Source: a virus
Length of the DNA: 23,968 bases
Reading direction: 5' to 3' (one strand)
Virus record (IMG/VR): IMGVR_UViG_3300022591_000069
Span: 1 to 23,968 of that record
Below are positions 6,444 to 13,816 of this stretch, piece by piece. Within the stretch, counting starts at the first letter, position 1. The number at the start of each line of letters is the position of its first letter. Below the pieces are notes generated by a model. The model was given only the letters and a program-made list of their open reading frames with translations, searched no databases and was not told the DNA's origin. The translations under genes and the position numbers were made by a program.

Positions 6444-6451
6444 GCTAAATA
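6444..6451 (+). promoter_or_regulatory. T4-type late promoter box (GCTAAATA)
   Basis: GCTAAATA shares the TAAATA core of the T4 late box and lies in the 36-base gap between terminase and portal. A leader with CTGGAAAC (6464-6471) precedes the portal ATG. The same box and leader recur ahead of the gene at 8826, which argues against chance. Confidence 0.55.
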
Positions 6452-6477
6452 ACTAATAACCAACTGGAAACAAAAAC

Positions 6478-8796
6478 ATGTTAGATTTAAGAAATGTAGT
6501 GATATCAAACCTAAACGGTCATTCGGGCATGATGGCTCGATTTGTAAAAATGAAATCACTTCTTGACCAAAAATGTGCTGCAAATTTGCGTTTGTTGGCA
6601 ACCAAGAATAACATTAACAGGATTAGCGATTATCACTACTTAAATCTGGCCGTCACCGATTCAACAGATCCTGTTAACGGTCTTGACTATATTCATCCCG
6701 TGGTAAAACCAGTTGTGGATTATGCCACCAGCGTGATTACCAAGGGCATAGCGCAAAATGGCGAGATCAATTTTGAATTCATTGCCGACAACGAAGCGGA
6801 TGAAGCAGCAGCAAGACAAGCCACCGAGATGGTGCACAAGCTGATCAATCAAAATAACGATCCACATTTTATTTTACAACACTGGGTCATGGATGCTTGT
6901 TTGCACAAAAATGGCGAAATGTTGATTGCGCCCATGCGTGAACAAATTGTGCGTTATGTCACAACACAAGGCACCGAAGACCAATTGGCTGCTTTTGAAC
7001 AACAGGCTCGCGAAGCTGGACTCACAGCAAGACGCACCAGTCGACGCAAAAAGCATGTGGACATGCAGCAAGTATTAAAAGAAACTGCTCAACTTCAACA
7101 GGGCCTGGACCAGGCTCAACACGAAGAAATTGTACAAACGCACATCAACAATTTTCGACATATTGCAGAAACGGCCGAAGAAGATGCAGGCACAGTAGTT
7201 CCTGGTTTGCAATTGCCCGAAAGTGCCGAAGTGCGCGATATACCCGGACACATACAGGACAGTATTCGACGCAACACCATATACGAAGCCGAATACAAAT
7301 TGACCGGCTACAATCTCAATATCAAGTTTAGACCGATTGCACAACACTATTGGATGTGTGATCCCACTGTTATTGAAATACAAGAACAACCTTTCTGTGG
7401 TTTTTACAAGCCCATGAGCATACAAGAAGCCACAGAATTATATCCCGACATTGATCTAGAGGAGTTTAAAGTCTATGCCGAATATTCCAATGTGGGTTCA
7501 TATCAAGCTGGATCACTGCTTAACAATTTGGCTCTGCATGCTCGTGATAGTGTGCCAATTAATGGCCTTCCTGCACAAGGATACTCAGCGCAAGAGCCTG
7601 AAGCAAGACAAGTTACTGTGCTTACTGTTTGGAATCGTTACGATATTGATAATGATGGAGAGTTGGAACTTGTTGAACTTATCTACAGTGGCCAATATGT
7701 TATCAGTGCCCGTGAAGTAGAATTTATTCCAGTGGCCAACATGGTTCCAAAACCCTTGGCACAAAACTTTTACGGTATGGCCATTGCCGAAAGTGTGGTG
7801 CCCATGCAAGAATACATGACATCAGGTTATCGTGCTGAATTACTCACAGGCTTGTTGCAATCAACACCAAGAATTGGTGTCAAACCTGATCGAGTAGACT
7901 TTGAAGAAATACAAGATGGCGAAGCAGCAATCTTTATCTTGGACAGCAAGTTCAATCCAGCAACCGACATTTATGCAATGCCTATTCCACAAGGCAATCC
8001 CACATTCTTGGACAACACCATGGCTCGTATGCAACAAGACAGCATGGCCATGGTGGGCATGACCTCGCCACAAGATGTGTTCAATCCCGAAGTTATGGAT
8101 CCCGGCAACTCAGGAGCCAAACTAAATCTAGCACTCAGCCCCAATCAGATCATTCAAGACAACACTGTGAAGAATTGTGCCGAAGGTTTGAAAGATGCCA
8201 TTTGGTTGATCTGGAGAACCTTGGTTGCATTTGGTGATGACTACGGTGTAAAAAAATTAGCACAACAATATCACCCAGAAGGCAAAGCCGAATTCATTGA
8301 TTATAAAAGTTTTGATGACATGAATTTTAACGAGCGCAAAACCATACATATTGATCTTGCCCTGGGCATGAAGAGTGAAGAAAACAGTTTGCAACGCAGT
8401 CAGATTATCAAACAAGCACAAAATGGCCTTGCACAAGAAATTGCCGCATTGTCACAAAGCGGTGCTTTGACTCCAGCTGGATTCAAGAAGATTCGCAAAC
8501 CTTACGAAGACATGTTGTATACTCTGGGTGTAAAAGATGCCGATACTTATTTGCCCACCGAACAAGAAGCCACCGAAATTATCAAACAAAGCCAACAGGC
8601 TGCACAACAAAAAATGCAACAACAAATGCAAATGGCACAAGCGGTTCAACAAGTTGATATGGCCCACAAGCAAAGTGAAACTGCTCTCAATGCTGCCAAA
8701 ACTCAAGAAGTTCAGGCCAACACACAAGGTACCAGTGCAAAAATGCAATTGGATGGTGTCAGTTTGATTGGCGAGCATAAGGCTCGTGCATTCTAA
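6478..8796 (+). CDS. Portal protein, P22/SU10-type
   Basis: The 772-residue protein would form the dodecameric ring through which DNA enters the head and to which the tail attaches. Support comes from its place after terminase and before scaffold and capsid, its length (P22-like portals are about 700-770 residues), and the segment NRYDIDNDGELELVELIYSG (about 386-405). That segment, with IPVANMVPKPLAQNFYGMAI after it, is typical of podovirus portals of this class. D389, D391 and D393 give an EF-hand-like acidic loop. Residues about 160-230 are a charged helical insertion, and about 700-760 form a glutamine-rich coiled coil, corresponding to the helical barrel or crown at the C-terminus. The ribosome binding site is GGAAA, eight bases upstream. 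Confidence 0.9.
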   Translation: MLDLRNVVISNLNGHSGMMARFVKMKSLLDQKCAANLRLLATKNNINRISDYHYLNLAVTDSTDPVNGLDYIHPVVKPVVDYATSVITKGIAQNGEINFEFIADNEADEAAARQATEMVHKLINQNNDPHFILQHWVMDACLHKNGEMLIAPMREQIVRYVTTQGTEDQLAAFEQQAREAGLTARRTSRRKKHVDMQQVLKETAQLQQGLDQAQHEEIVQTHINNFRHIAETAEEDAGTVVPGLQLPESAEVRDIPGHIQDSIRRNTIYEAEYKLTGYNLNIKFRPIAQHYWMCDPTVIEIQEQPFCGFYKPMSIQEATELYPDIDLEEFKVYAEYSNVGSYQAGSLLNNLALHARDSVPINGLPAQGYSAQEPEARQVTVLTVWNRYDIDNDGELELVELIYSGQYVISAREVEFIPVANMVPKPLAQNFYGMAIAESVVPMQEYMTSGYRAELLTGLLQSTPRIGVKPDRVDFEEIQDGEAAIFILDSKFNPATDIYAMPIPQGNPTFLDNTMARMQQDSMAMVGMTSPQDVFNPEVMDPGNSGAKLNLALSPNQIIQDNTVKNCAEGLKDAIWLIWRTLVAFGDDYGVKKLAQQYHPEGKAEFIDYKSFDDMNFNERKTIHIDLALGMKSEENSLQRSQIIKQAQNGLAQEIAALSQSGALTPAGFKKIRKPYEDMLYTLGVKDADTYLPTEQEATEIIKQSQQAAQQKMQQQMQMAQAVQQVDMAHKQSETALNAAKTQEVQANTQGTSAKMQLDGVSLIGEHKARAF

Positions 8797-8798
8797 AC

Positions 8799-8806
8799 GC
8801 TAAATA
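8799..8806 (+). promoter_or_regulatory. T4-type late promoter box (GCTAAATA)
   Basis: This box is identical to the one at 6444 and begins three bases after the portal stop codon. The leader ATTGGAATTGAA leads straight to the ATG at 8826. It would drive the unit containing the 116-residue protein, scaffold and capsid, which ends at the terminator at 11838. Confidence 0.55.
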
Positions 8807-8825
8807 AATTAATATTGGAATTGAA

Positions 8826-9176
8826 ATGATAGATCAAGAAGTTATAGATGCATTCAATGCTCGGCCGCGTGTGGATCCTAACAATATCAAAAAGATGACA
8901 CCGGCACAACAAGACCGAATCAAGGTCTGGGGCACACAAGCAGAAAATTTACTTGCAAATAGAGATTTTGCAATGTTTGTTCATCAATTTAGATTTGAAA
9001 TGACCGATGCATTGACCGAAGTCAAATTGCATACCGAACAAGATAATAACGCTCGTATAGCTGTTGCAAATCAGTTGTCGGGCATGGAAAGTTTTATTAC
9101 AATGCTAAAACGGGCAGTGTATTATAAAAACCGAGTGGTAACTCAACAGACAAATTCTGACGAGCCCAACTCTTAA
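8826..9176 (+). CDS. Small helical head protein, unknown
   Basis: The 116-residue protein is polar and helical, with motifs MTPAQQDRIKVWGTQAENLL (about 24-43), FAMFVHQFRFEMTDAL and NQLSGMESFITMLKRAVYYK. It sits between portal and scaffold genes and has a GGAA ribosome binding site five bases before the ATG. Genes in this position in podoviruses often encode small head or portal-associated assembly proteins, but I recognise no family. It is probably co-transcribed with scaffold and capsid. Confidence 0.75.
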   Translation: MIDQEVIDAFNARPRVDPNNIKKMTPAQQDRIKVWGTQAENLLANRDFAMFVHQFRFEMTDALTEVKLHTEQDNNARIAVANQLSGMESFITMLKRAVYYKNRVVTQQTNSDEPNS

Positions 9177-9191
9177 TTTGAAAGGAACGCT

Positions 9192-10379
9192 ATGGAAAAC
9201 ATAGTAACCGATCGCCCTAATCTCGCCCCCGAGACGGTCCCGGTCGAAAATGTCAGCACCGGATTGGATGCAATAGCCCAAAAGATGGCCGCGATGAAAG
9301 AAATGACATTGCGTAACCAGATGAAGGCTACCGAACCAGCTGAAGCAGGGTCAACTGAAGCGGCAGCTAAAGAAGCTCCTGTGGCACCAGAAGGCGTTAA
9401 AGTCAGTGATGACAATAATACCGATTTAGTAGAGCCAGAAGTCGAAGCAACAGACGCAGAATATAGCGAAAGCAACGAAGCAGTAGAAGCCCCAGAAATG
9501 GTAAGCCCTACCAATTCGAATAGCGAAGATATTATTGATTTTTTAGAATTTGCCGAATCAAACCCAAACGCCAAGTTTAAGTTTAAGCGCAATGGAGAAA
9601 CAATCGAGATCGACGCCAAAAAAGCAGCAGCCATATTGGGCCAAGGAGCAGCGATAAGTGAAGACGCAAGACAATTAAAGATCGAAAAAGCCGAGTTTGA
9701 TGAGTATTTACAAAACAAACGGGCCGAATCAGAGGGTCTTATATTGGCAATGGAATTTACTGTTCAACCTCAGCTACAAAAGGCTTATGATGAAATTGTA
9801 AAAACGCAAAGTTATCAAACTGTTTTTCAGCAACAGTTGGCACAAACTCGAGACCCGGCCCAACAGGCCAGGATTAGAGCCAACATGGCCCAGAATGAAC
9901 GATACATTGCACAACAAAGTGCAACTATTAATCAATTGAAGCCAAGGATAGATGAATTCTATCAAATGCGTAGCCAACAAGTTAATGAAATACTTGAAAA
10001 CAACCGCAAGAGTTTCAAGGACAAAGAGTTAAAGAACCGTGCAATTTATGATGAAATTCGTAGCAAAGTGGCCAAGGATTGGAGTGCGGCAGAGGGACAA
10101 TTGGTTCCAGGTGTAAAAAATATTGATCTAATCGCAAGTGACGAACACTTATTGAGTTTGATACGCGATGGATTAAAATATCGAGATAGACCTGTAGCTA
10201 AAAGTTCAGGATCCAGCATAGCGGCTTTGACCAGTCGTAAAGCAGGAACCACGATTCAGACACGCAGTGGAAACCAGTTGAGTGATCTTCAAGAAAAAGC
10301 CAAGGCGGGCGATAAGAAAGCCCAAGATAACCTCTTAGTAGCAAAGATGAATGCTTTGCGAGCGCAGAGAGCAAGATAA
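9192..10379 (+). CDS. Scaffolding protein
   Basis: The 395-residue protein has the profile of a capsid scaffold. Residues about 35-110 are very acidic and low in complexity. A compact region FLEFAESNPNAKFKFKRNGE (about 118-137) follows, then a long Q/A/R-rich helical part (about 165-290) and a basic C-terminus ending in KMNALRAQRAR. A basic C-terminal end is the capsid-binding element in P22-type scaffolds. It lies directly before the capsid gene and has AAAGGA as ribosome binding site. No serine-protease signature is visible, so it does not appear to be fused to a head protease. Confidence 0.85.
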   Translation: MENIVTDRPNLAPETVPVENVSTGLDAIAQKMAAMKEMTLRNQMKATEPAEAGSTEAAAKEAPVAPEGVKVSDDNNTDLVEPEVEATDAEYSESNEAVEAPEMVSPTNSNSEDIIDFLEFAESNPNAKFKFKRNGETIEIDAKKAAAILGQGAAISEDARQLKIEKAEFDEYLQNKRAESEGLILAMEFTVQPQLQKAYDEIVKTQSYQTVFQQQLAQTRDPAQQARIRANMAQNERYIAQQSATINQLKPRIDEFYQMRSQQVNEILENNRKSFKDKELKNRAIYDEIRSKVAKDWSAAEGQLVPGVKNIDLIASDEHLLSLIRDGLKYRDRPVAKSSGSSIAALTSRKAGTTIQTRSGNQLSDLQEKAKAGDKKAQDNLLVAKMNALRAQRAR

Positions 10380-10401
10380 ATGACATTACAAGGAGATTAA
10401 T

Positions 10402-11796
10402 ATGTCAACAGGTTATAATAGCACAACAGCTATCGGCAATGGAACTGGACTATACCAAACCGATATCGTTGTTAAAGATCTAGATTTAGATGTTAGTAAC
10501 AGAGTTAAAGATGATACACCAGTTTTAAACATGTGTATGGCCAAAAAGCGTAAAGTGGTTAGCACTTTACCATTGTGGACAAACGATGTATATCGTTTAC
10601 CACAAACTCAAGCACAACAAGAAGGTGCAGCAGTAAGTTCAGCAGCAGTTGAACAACAAAGCCGTGCTAACTTGGGCAATTACACACAGATTTTCTCTAC
10701 TGTAGTTGGAGCAACTGGAACAGCTCGTGCAGTTGAGCAATCAGGTGGAGATCCACAAGCATATCAAGAAGTCAAGCAATTGATTGAATTGATGTTTGAT
10801 GTGGAAGCACAAATTGTTCGTGCAGACCAAATCGGAACAAAGTATTCAGGACAAAGTGGTATTGCATCTGGTGTAGGTATTCCTGCCACAGTGTTTACAT
10901 ATCCCACAGCTGATGCTAATCCAAACAACACATTTGCCAATGTGGCATTACCAAATGCTACTTCAAGTGGTGGAACAGTTACTGGTGCCAATGGCGTTAG
11001 TGCTTACGGTGTTGGATCTACAGTTTATTCACTAGCACTAGGTCGTAGAATGGGTTCATTGAACGCATTTGCCGGAACACACAGCTTTAACCCAGCTACA
11101 GGTTCTACATATTACACAGTGTTCAACAATGAAAGTAGCGATGCTACAACTCAAGGTACTGCCAATGTATGGACAGTTGGTGGATCACTAGTATCTACCA
11201 CATTGACCAACACAGGTGAAGGCCTAGGTTCTAGCTTCTATAGTTACACAGGCACATTGCAACAATTTGCACCTAGCTTGTACAAGCAATTGGTTACAAC
11301 TGCTGAGCAGCGTTTCAATGCAAAAATCCGCACAATCGTTTGCCCAACAAGTTTAAGAACACACCTAAGTGATACAATGCCTACAAGCCGTAGTATCAAC
11401 CGTGTAAACAGCGAGCGTGGTGACACAATTGCCACATACGAAGGTGACTTCAACTACACTTACGAAATCTTTGATTCATGGATCATGGATCAAGTGGGTT
11501 CAGGTAACCAAATTTATTTCTTGAACGAAGAAGTGTTACAATGGGGTTCATTGCGTGACCTAGGACCAAACAACGAAGTATTCTCAAATGCTGACGCTAG
11601 TTTGGACCAGTTCATTCTTGAAGGAACACTAATTGTTCGTAACCCATCTGGTGTGGCTGCATTGCACGACATCTCTGCACGCGGTCAGTCAGTAAGTTTT
11701 GGTTCAGGCAATGGCGGCGCTTCAACAATTATTGGTGGCACTCGTGCTGCAAGTAATGTTGTAAGACTCAACGCTTGGGACAACAACTCTTTTTAA
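10402..11796 (+). CDS. Major capsid protein, DUF5309/SU10 type
   Basis: The 464-residue protein resembles the HK97-fold capsid family of SU10-like podoviruses (DUF5309). Early features are a DDTPVLNMCMAKKRKV segment (about 37-52), then TLPLWTNDVYRLPQ and EGAAVSSAAVEQQSRANL, where the family has its bxxEGA..R.N pattern. Next come TGTARAVEQSGG and a helical QEVKQLIELMFDVEAQIVRA (spine-helix region). The end of the protein, GTLIVRNPSGVAALHDISA, fits the family's C-terminal strand. A glycine/threonine-rich stretch (about 180-270) may be a surface insertion. The strong ribosome binding site AAGGAG (10389-10394) suits a very highly expressed gene. The unit ends at a strong terminator 42 bases later. 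Confidence 0.88.
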   Translation: MSTGYNSTTAIGNGTGLYQTDIVVKDLDLDVSNRVKDDTPVLNMCMAKKRKVVSTLPLWTNDVYRLPQTQAQQEGAAVSSAAVEQQSRANLGNYTQIFSTVVGATGTARAVEQSGGDPQAYQEVKQLIELMFDVEAQIVRADQIGTKYSGQSGIASGVGIPATVFTYPTADANPNNTFANVALPNATSSGGTVTGANGVSAYGVGSTVYSLALGRRMGSLNAFAGTHSFNPATGSTYYTVFNNESSDATTQGTANVWTVGGSLVSTTLTNTGEGLGSSFYSYTGTLQQFAPSLYKQLVTTAEQRFNAKIRTIVCPTSLRTHLSDTMPTSRSINRVNSERGDTIATYEGDFNYTYEIFDSWIMDQVGSGNQIYFLNEEVLQWGSLRDLGPNNEVFSNADASLDQFILEGTLIVRNPSGVAALHDISARGQSVSFGSGNGGASTIIGGTRAASNVVRLNAWDNNSF

Positions 11797-11830
11797 GTAG
11801 CAAAAATATGTAGCGTATCAACTTACGCAT

Positions 11831-11838
11831 CATAAATA
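11831..11838 (+). promoter_or_regulatory. T4-type late promoter box overlapping a terminator (CATAAATA)
   Basis: CATAAATA, identical to the box at 472, ends on the first base of the terminator stem. A transcript starting six bases downstream (about 11844) would lack the start of the 5' arm of that hairpin. The promoter could therefore restart expression of the next gene after capsid transcripts have been stopped. Confidence 0.45.
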
Positions 11839-11870
11839 AAAAGGAGTGCTAGAAATAGTGCTCCTTTTTT
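11838..11870 (+). terminator. Strong terminator after the capsid gene
   Basis: A 14-base arm (11838-11851) pairs fully, with two G-T wobbles, with 11856-11869 around a GAAA tetraloop. The 3' side ends in six T. Because the A tract at the start pairs with the T tract, it could also stop transcription from the other strand. It ends the capsid unit. Confidence 0.85.
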
Positions 11871-11884
11871 ATTGGAGATTAGAA

Positions 11885-12409
11885 TTGGATGAATTAGAAA
11901 TATTTGAAAAATTATCGACGGCAAAGAAAAAATATACACAACAACAATATGCAGCCAAACAAAGAAATATTGAATGGTTATATACTTTTGAAACTTGGTG
12001 GAAACAATGGCAAGAGTCTGGTAAATGGGAACAAAGAGGTAATAAACGAAATCAATATTGTATGGGAAGAAAAGGTGACATTGGTCCATATAGTCCAGAT
12101 AATGTAGACATTATACTTGCTACAAAAAATTCAACTGATGCTAAACTAGGCAAAGTGGGATGGAATAAAGGTCAATCATTGTCAGAAGAACACAAAGAAA
12201 AATTACGACAGGCTAAAATAGGACACAAACAAAGTGATGAGACAAGACTTAAAAAAAGTTTAGCCAACCAAGGCAAAGGTTGGAGTGAAGCAAGACGAGC
12301 CGCACACCGCGGTGCATGGAACAAGGGACTAACAAAAGAAACTGATGCAAGGATAGCCGAACAAGCAGCAAATTATCCTGAAACAAGAAAAAGTAAATTA
12401 ACAATTTGA
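11885..12409 (+). CDS. Homing-endonuclease-like protein with NUMOD3-type repeats
   Basis: From TTG at 11885 the protein has 174 residues. The N-terminal part carries FETWWKQWQESGKWEQRGNK and YCMGRKGDIGPYSPDNVDII, a W..SG.W..RG...QYCM.R..D.GPY...NV pattern that I associate with phage free-standing endonucleases. The C-terminal part has repeated NUMOD3-like DNA-binding units (GWNKGQSLSEEHKEKLRQAK, then GHKQSDETRLKKSLANQGKG, then AWNKGLTKE). No complete HNH or GIY-YIG catalytic set is visible, so activity is uncertain. The TTG is preferred because GGAG (11874-11877) lies seven bases upstream; an in-frame GTG at 11846 would start inside the terminator. The gene is more A-rich than its neighbours and is flanked by two hairpins, as expected for an inserted mobile gene. 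Confidence 0.75.
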   Translation: MDELEIFEKLSTAKKKYTQQQYAAKQRNIEWLYTFETWWKQWQESGKWEQRGNKRNQYCMGRKGDIGPYSPDNVDIILATKNSTDAKLGKVGWNKGQSLSEEHKEKLRQAKIGHKQSDETRLKKSLANQGKGWSEARRAAHRGAWNKGLTKETDARIAEQAANYPETRKSKLTI

Positions 12410-12410
12410 A

Positions 12411-12433
12411 CAAAGCCCCGCAAGGGGCTTTGT
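12411..12433 (+). terminator. Terminator hairpin after the endonuclease-like gene
   Basis: CAAAGCCCC (12411-12419) pairs with GGGGCTTTG (12424-12432) around GCAA. It begins one base after the stop codon and ends two bases before the next possible ATG. The T tract is short. It resembles the hairpin at 50-67 in design. Confidence 0.7.
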
Positions 12434-12434
12434 C

Positions 12435-13064
12435 ATGAGTGCTAAATACTATATGAATACTAATGACGAATTTTCAAATTACCAAGACAAGAGCTATCTA
12501 GATAGCAGTGAAGAACCCACTTTCAATGCCGACAGTTTTCGTCAGGACACAGGTGGATTAGTAACAAAAGATAATGGAATAGCCGATCGCTTGTTGCAAA
12601 ACGACCGATTATACAACACCCTAAAAGGTGATTGGAAGCGTGAAGGATGGAATGGAAGTCGAAATGTCAAAATTACTACCGGACGAGAAGGTGGTAAATT
12701 TTTCATTAATCGAGAACAATTTAATCTTCCGCAAATTGCCGAACATTGTGCCGAATATCGCAAGCGAGCAGAAGCGGGATATATAGATCCACTAGCACCC
12801 ATTATGCCGGATGGCAAACTGGGATACAAATGGATGGAACTGCCTGATGTTATTGCAATTGATATCAGCAATGACTACTTTGGTGGCATGCCCTGGGCCG
12901 CATTGAAAAATGATCGCACATTGAAAGCACAATTTTACCGAGTTGTAGAACGAGAATACAATGCTTTTGTTTGCTATCCCGGAGGCAAATTACCAATACC
13001 CATTGAAGTTCCATATCCCAACCGAGTGGGTAGCGAGAAATTTTTTAAAGGCCATACAGCATGA
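12435..13064 (+). CDS. Conserved phage structural-module protein, unknown
   Basis: Read from 12435 the protein has 209 residues. Its N-terminal 60 residues are polar and may be disordered. The body includes GREGGKFFINREQFNLPQIA (about 83-102) and MELPDVIAIDISNDYFGGMP (about 132-151). The C-terminus has AFVCYPGGKLPIPIEVPYPN. It lies directly upstream of the adaptor, overlapping it by ATGA (13061-13064), so it probably takes part in head completion or neck assembly. No family is recognised. Neither the ATG at 12435, which follows a hairpin arm, nor the in-frame ATG at 12453 has a ribosome binding site. The box at 12441-12448 favours 12453, which would give 203 residues. Confidence 0.75.
   Translation: MSAKYYMNTNDEFSNYQDKSYLDSSEEPTFNADSFRQDTGGLVTKDNGIADRLLQNDRLYNTLKGDWKREGWNGSRNVKITTGREGGKFFINREQFNLPQIAEHCAEYRKRAEAGYIDPLAPIMPDGKLGYKWMELPDVIAIDISNDYFGGMPWAALKNDRTLKAQFYRVVEREYNAFVCYPGGKLPIPIEVPYPNRVGSEKFFKGHTA
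12441..12448 (+). promoter_or_regulatory. T4-type late promoter box inside a predicted N-terminus (GCTAAATA)
   Basis: GCTAAATA, the same octamer as at 6444 and 8799, follows a terminator and would head the adaptor and tail unit. It overlaps codons 3-5 of the frame that starts at 12435. If used, transcripts would start near 12454, almost on the in-frame ATG at 12453. Confidence 0.45.
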
Positions 13065-13801
13065 GCAATTTATTACCAGTCAGCACCGGAGATGATCTAG
13101 TTCAATTCGTGCAACAATTTACCGGTAGCAGCGACAACAACGAAATTCAGCAATGTGTATACTTGACTGAATTAATGATGCGTAATATCGAATTACCAGC
13201 ATTGAGAACCAATCCCTGGGTCACGATTGGCACAGCAAACAGTTATGGACAAGTGCCAATTCCGGCAGACATGAATCGTCCCATATTGTTTTTTAATCAA
13301 GGTTCAGGCGGCACTGGACCCAATCCCAATGGAGCTGGACCTTGGATTGTTTATGATCGTATTGGTGATCGAGACATTATTACACAAACGCTGAATCAGA
13401 ATTTATTTCTAGCACCTTACAATACACCACAAGTGTATCGTGGTAAATTTAGCGAAGTTGGACAATACTACGAATTTATTCCAATATTGTCAGCTGGTGC
13501 CCAAATCAACATGTATTATTACACCACTTGGCCTTTGTTGTTTACCACAGACAGCAACAACAATCAAGTTCAAACCAATCAGGTGTTGAGTTCGTGGCCA
13601 GAAGGTTATGTATACGGAACACTGCATAACTATTATTATAAAAGAAAAATGATGGAAGATGCCGACAAGTGGTTGGCCAAATACAATCTTGCTTATGATA
13701 CTGTAGAAGATCAAAACAACAAAGGCAAATGGAGTGGTGGACATAATAAATTATCAAGTGTATTCCAGCCACGCAAAGATAGACGATTCGGAACACGATA
13801 A
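13061..13801 (+). CDS. Head-tail adaptor protein, SU10/gp4-like
   Basis: The 246-residue protein has the layout of podovirus adaptors that dock on the portal ring. An N-terminal helical part has DDLVQFVQQFTGSSDNNEIQ (about 10-29) and YLTELMMRNIELPAL. A beta-rich insertion follows, then the diagnostic C-terminal segment VLSSWPEGYVYGTLHNYYYK (about 175-194), with MMEDADKWLAKYNLAYD after it. A P-E-xxYxYGxL...D...W...Y pattern is characteristic of this adaptor class. Its start overlaps the preceding stop by four bases. The insertion with GQYYEFIPILSAGAQINMYY is beta-rich and resembles the corresponding part of relatives. The gene appears intact. Confidence 0.75.
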   Translation: MSNLLPVSTGDDLVQFVQQFTGSSDNNEIQQCVYLTELMMRNIELPALRTNPWVTIGTANSYGQVPIPADMNRPILFFNQGSGGTGPNPNGAGPWIVYDRIGDRDIITQTLNQNLFLAPYNTPQVYRGKFSEVGQYYEFIPILSAGAQINMYYYTTWPLLFTTDSNNNQVQTNQVLSSWPEGYVYGTLHNYYYKRKMMEDADKWLAKYNLAYDTVEDQNNKGKWSGGHNKLSSVFQPRKDRRFGTR

Positions 13802-13816
13802 TTAAAGGACAACAAG

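Noticed and set aside
9173-9718. Reverse-strand open frame of 181 residues opposite the scaffold gene
   Set aside because: It lies wholly within the acidic, Glu/Ala-rich part of the scaffold gene, whose codons rarely give stops on the other strand. It has no ribosome binding site context and no family resemblance.
11846-11884. GTG 11846 as start of the endonuclease-like protein
   Set aside because: This stretch lies inside the terminator hairpin and encodes a hydrophobic leader without a ribosome binding site; TTG 11885 has GGAG at the right distance.
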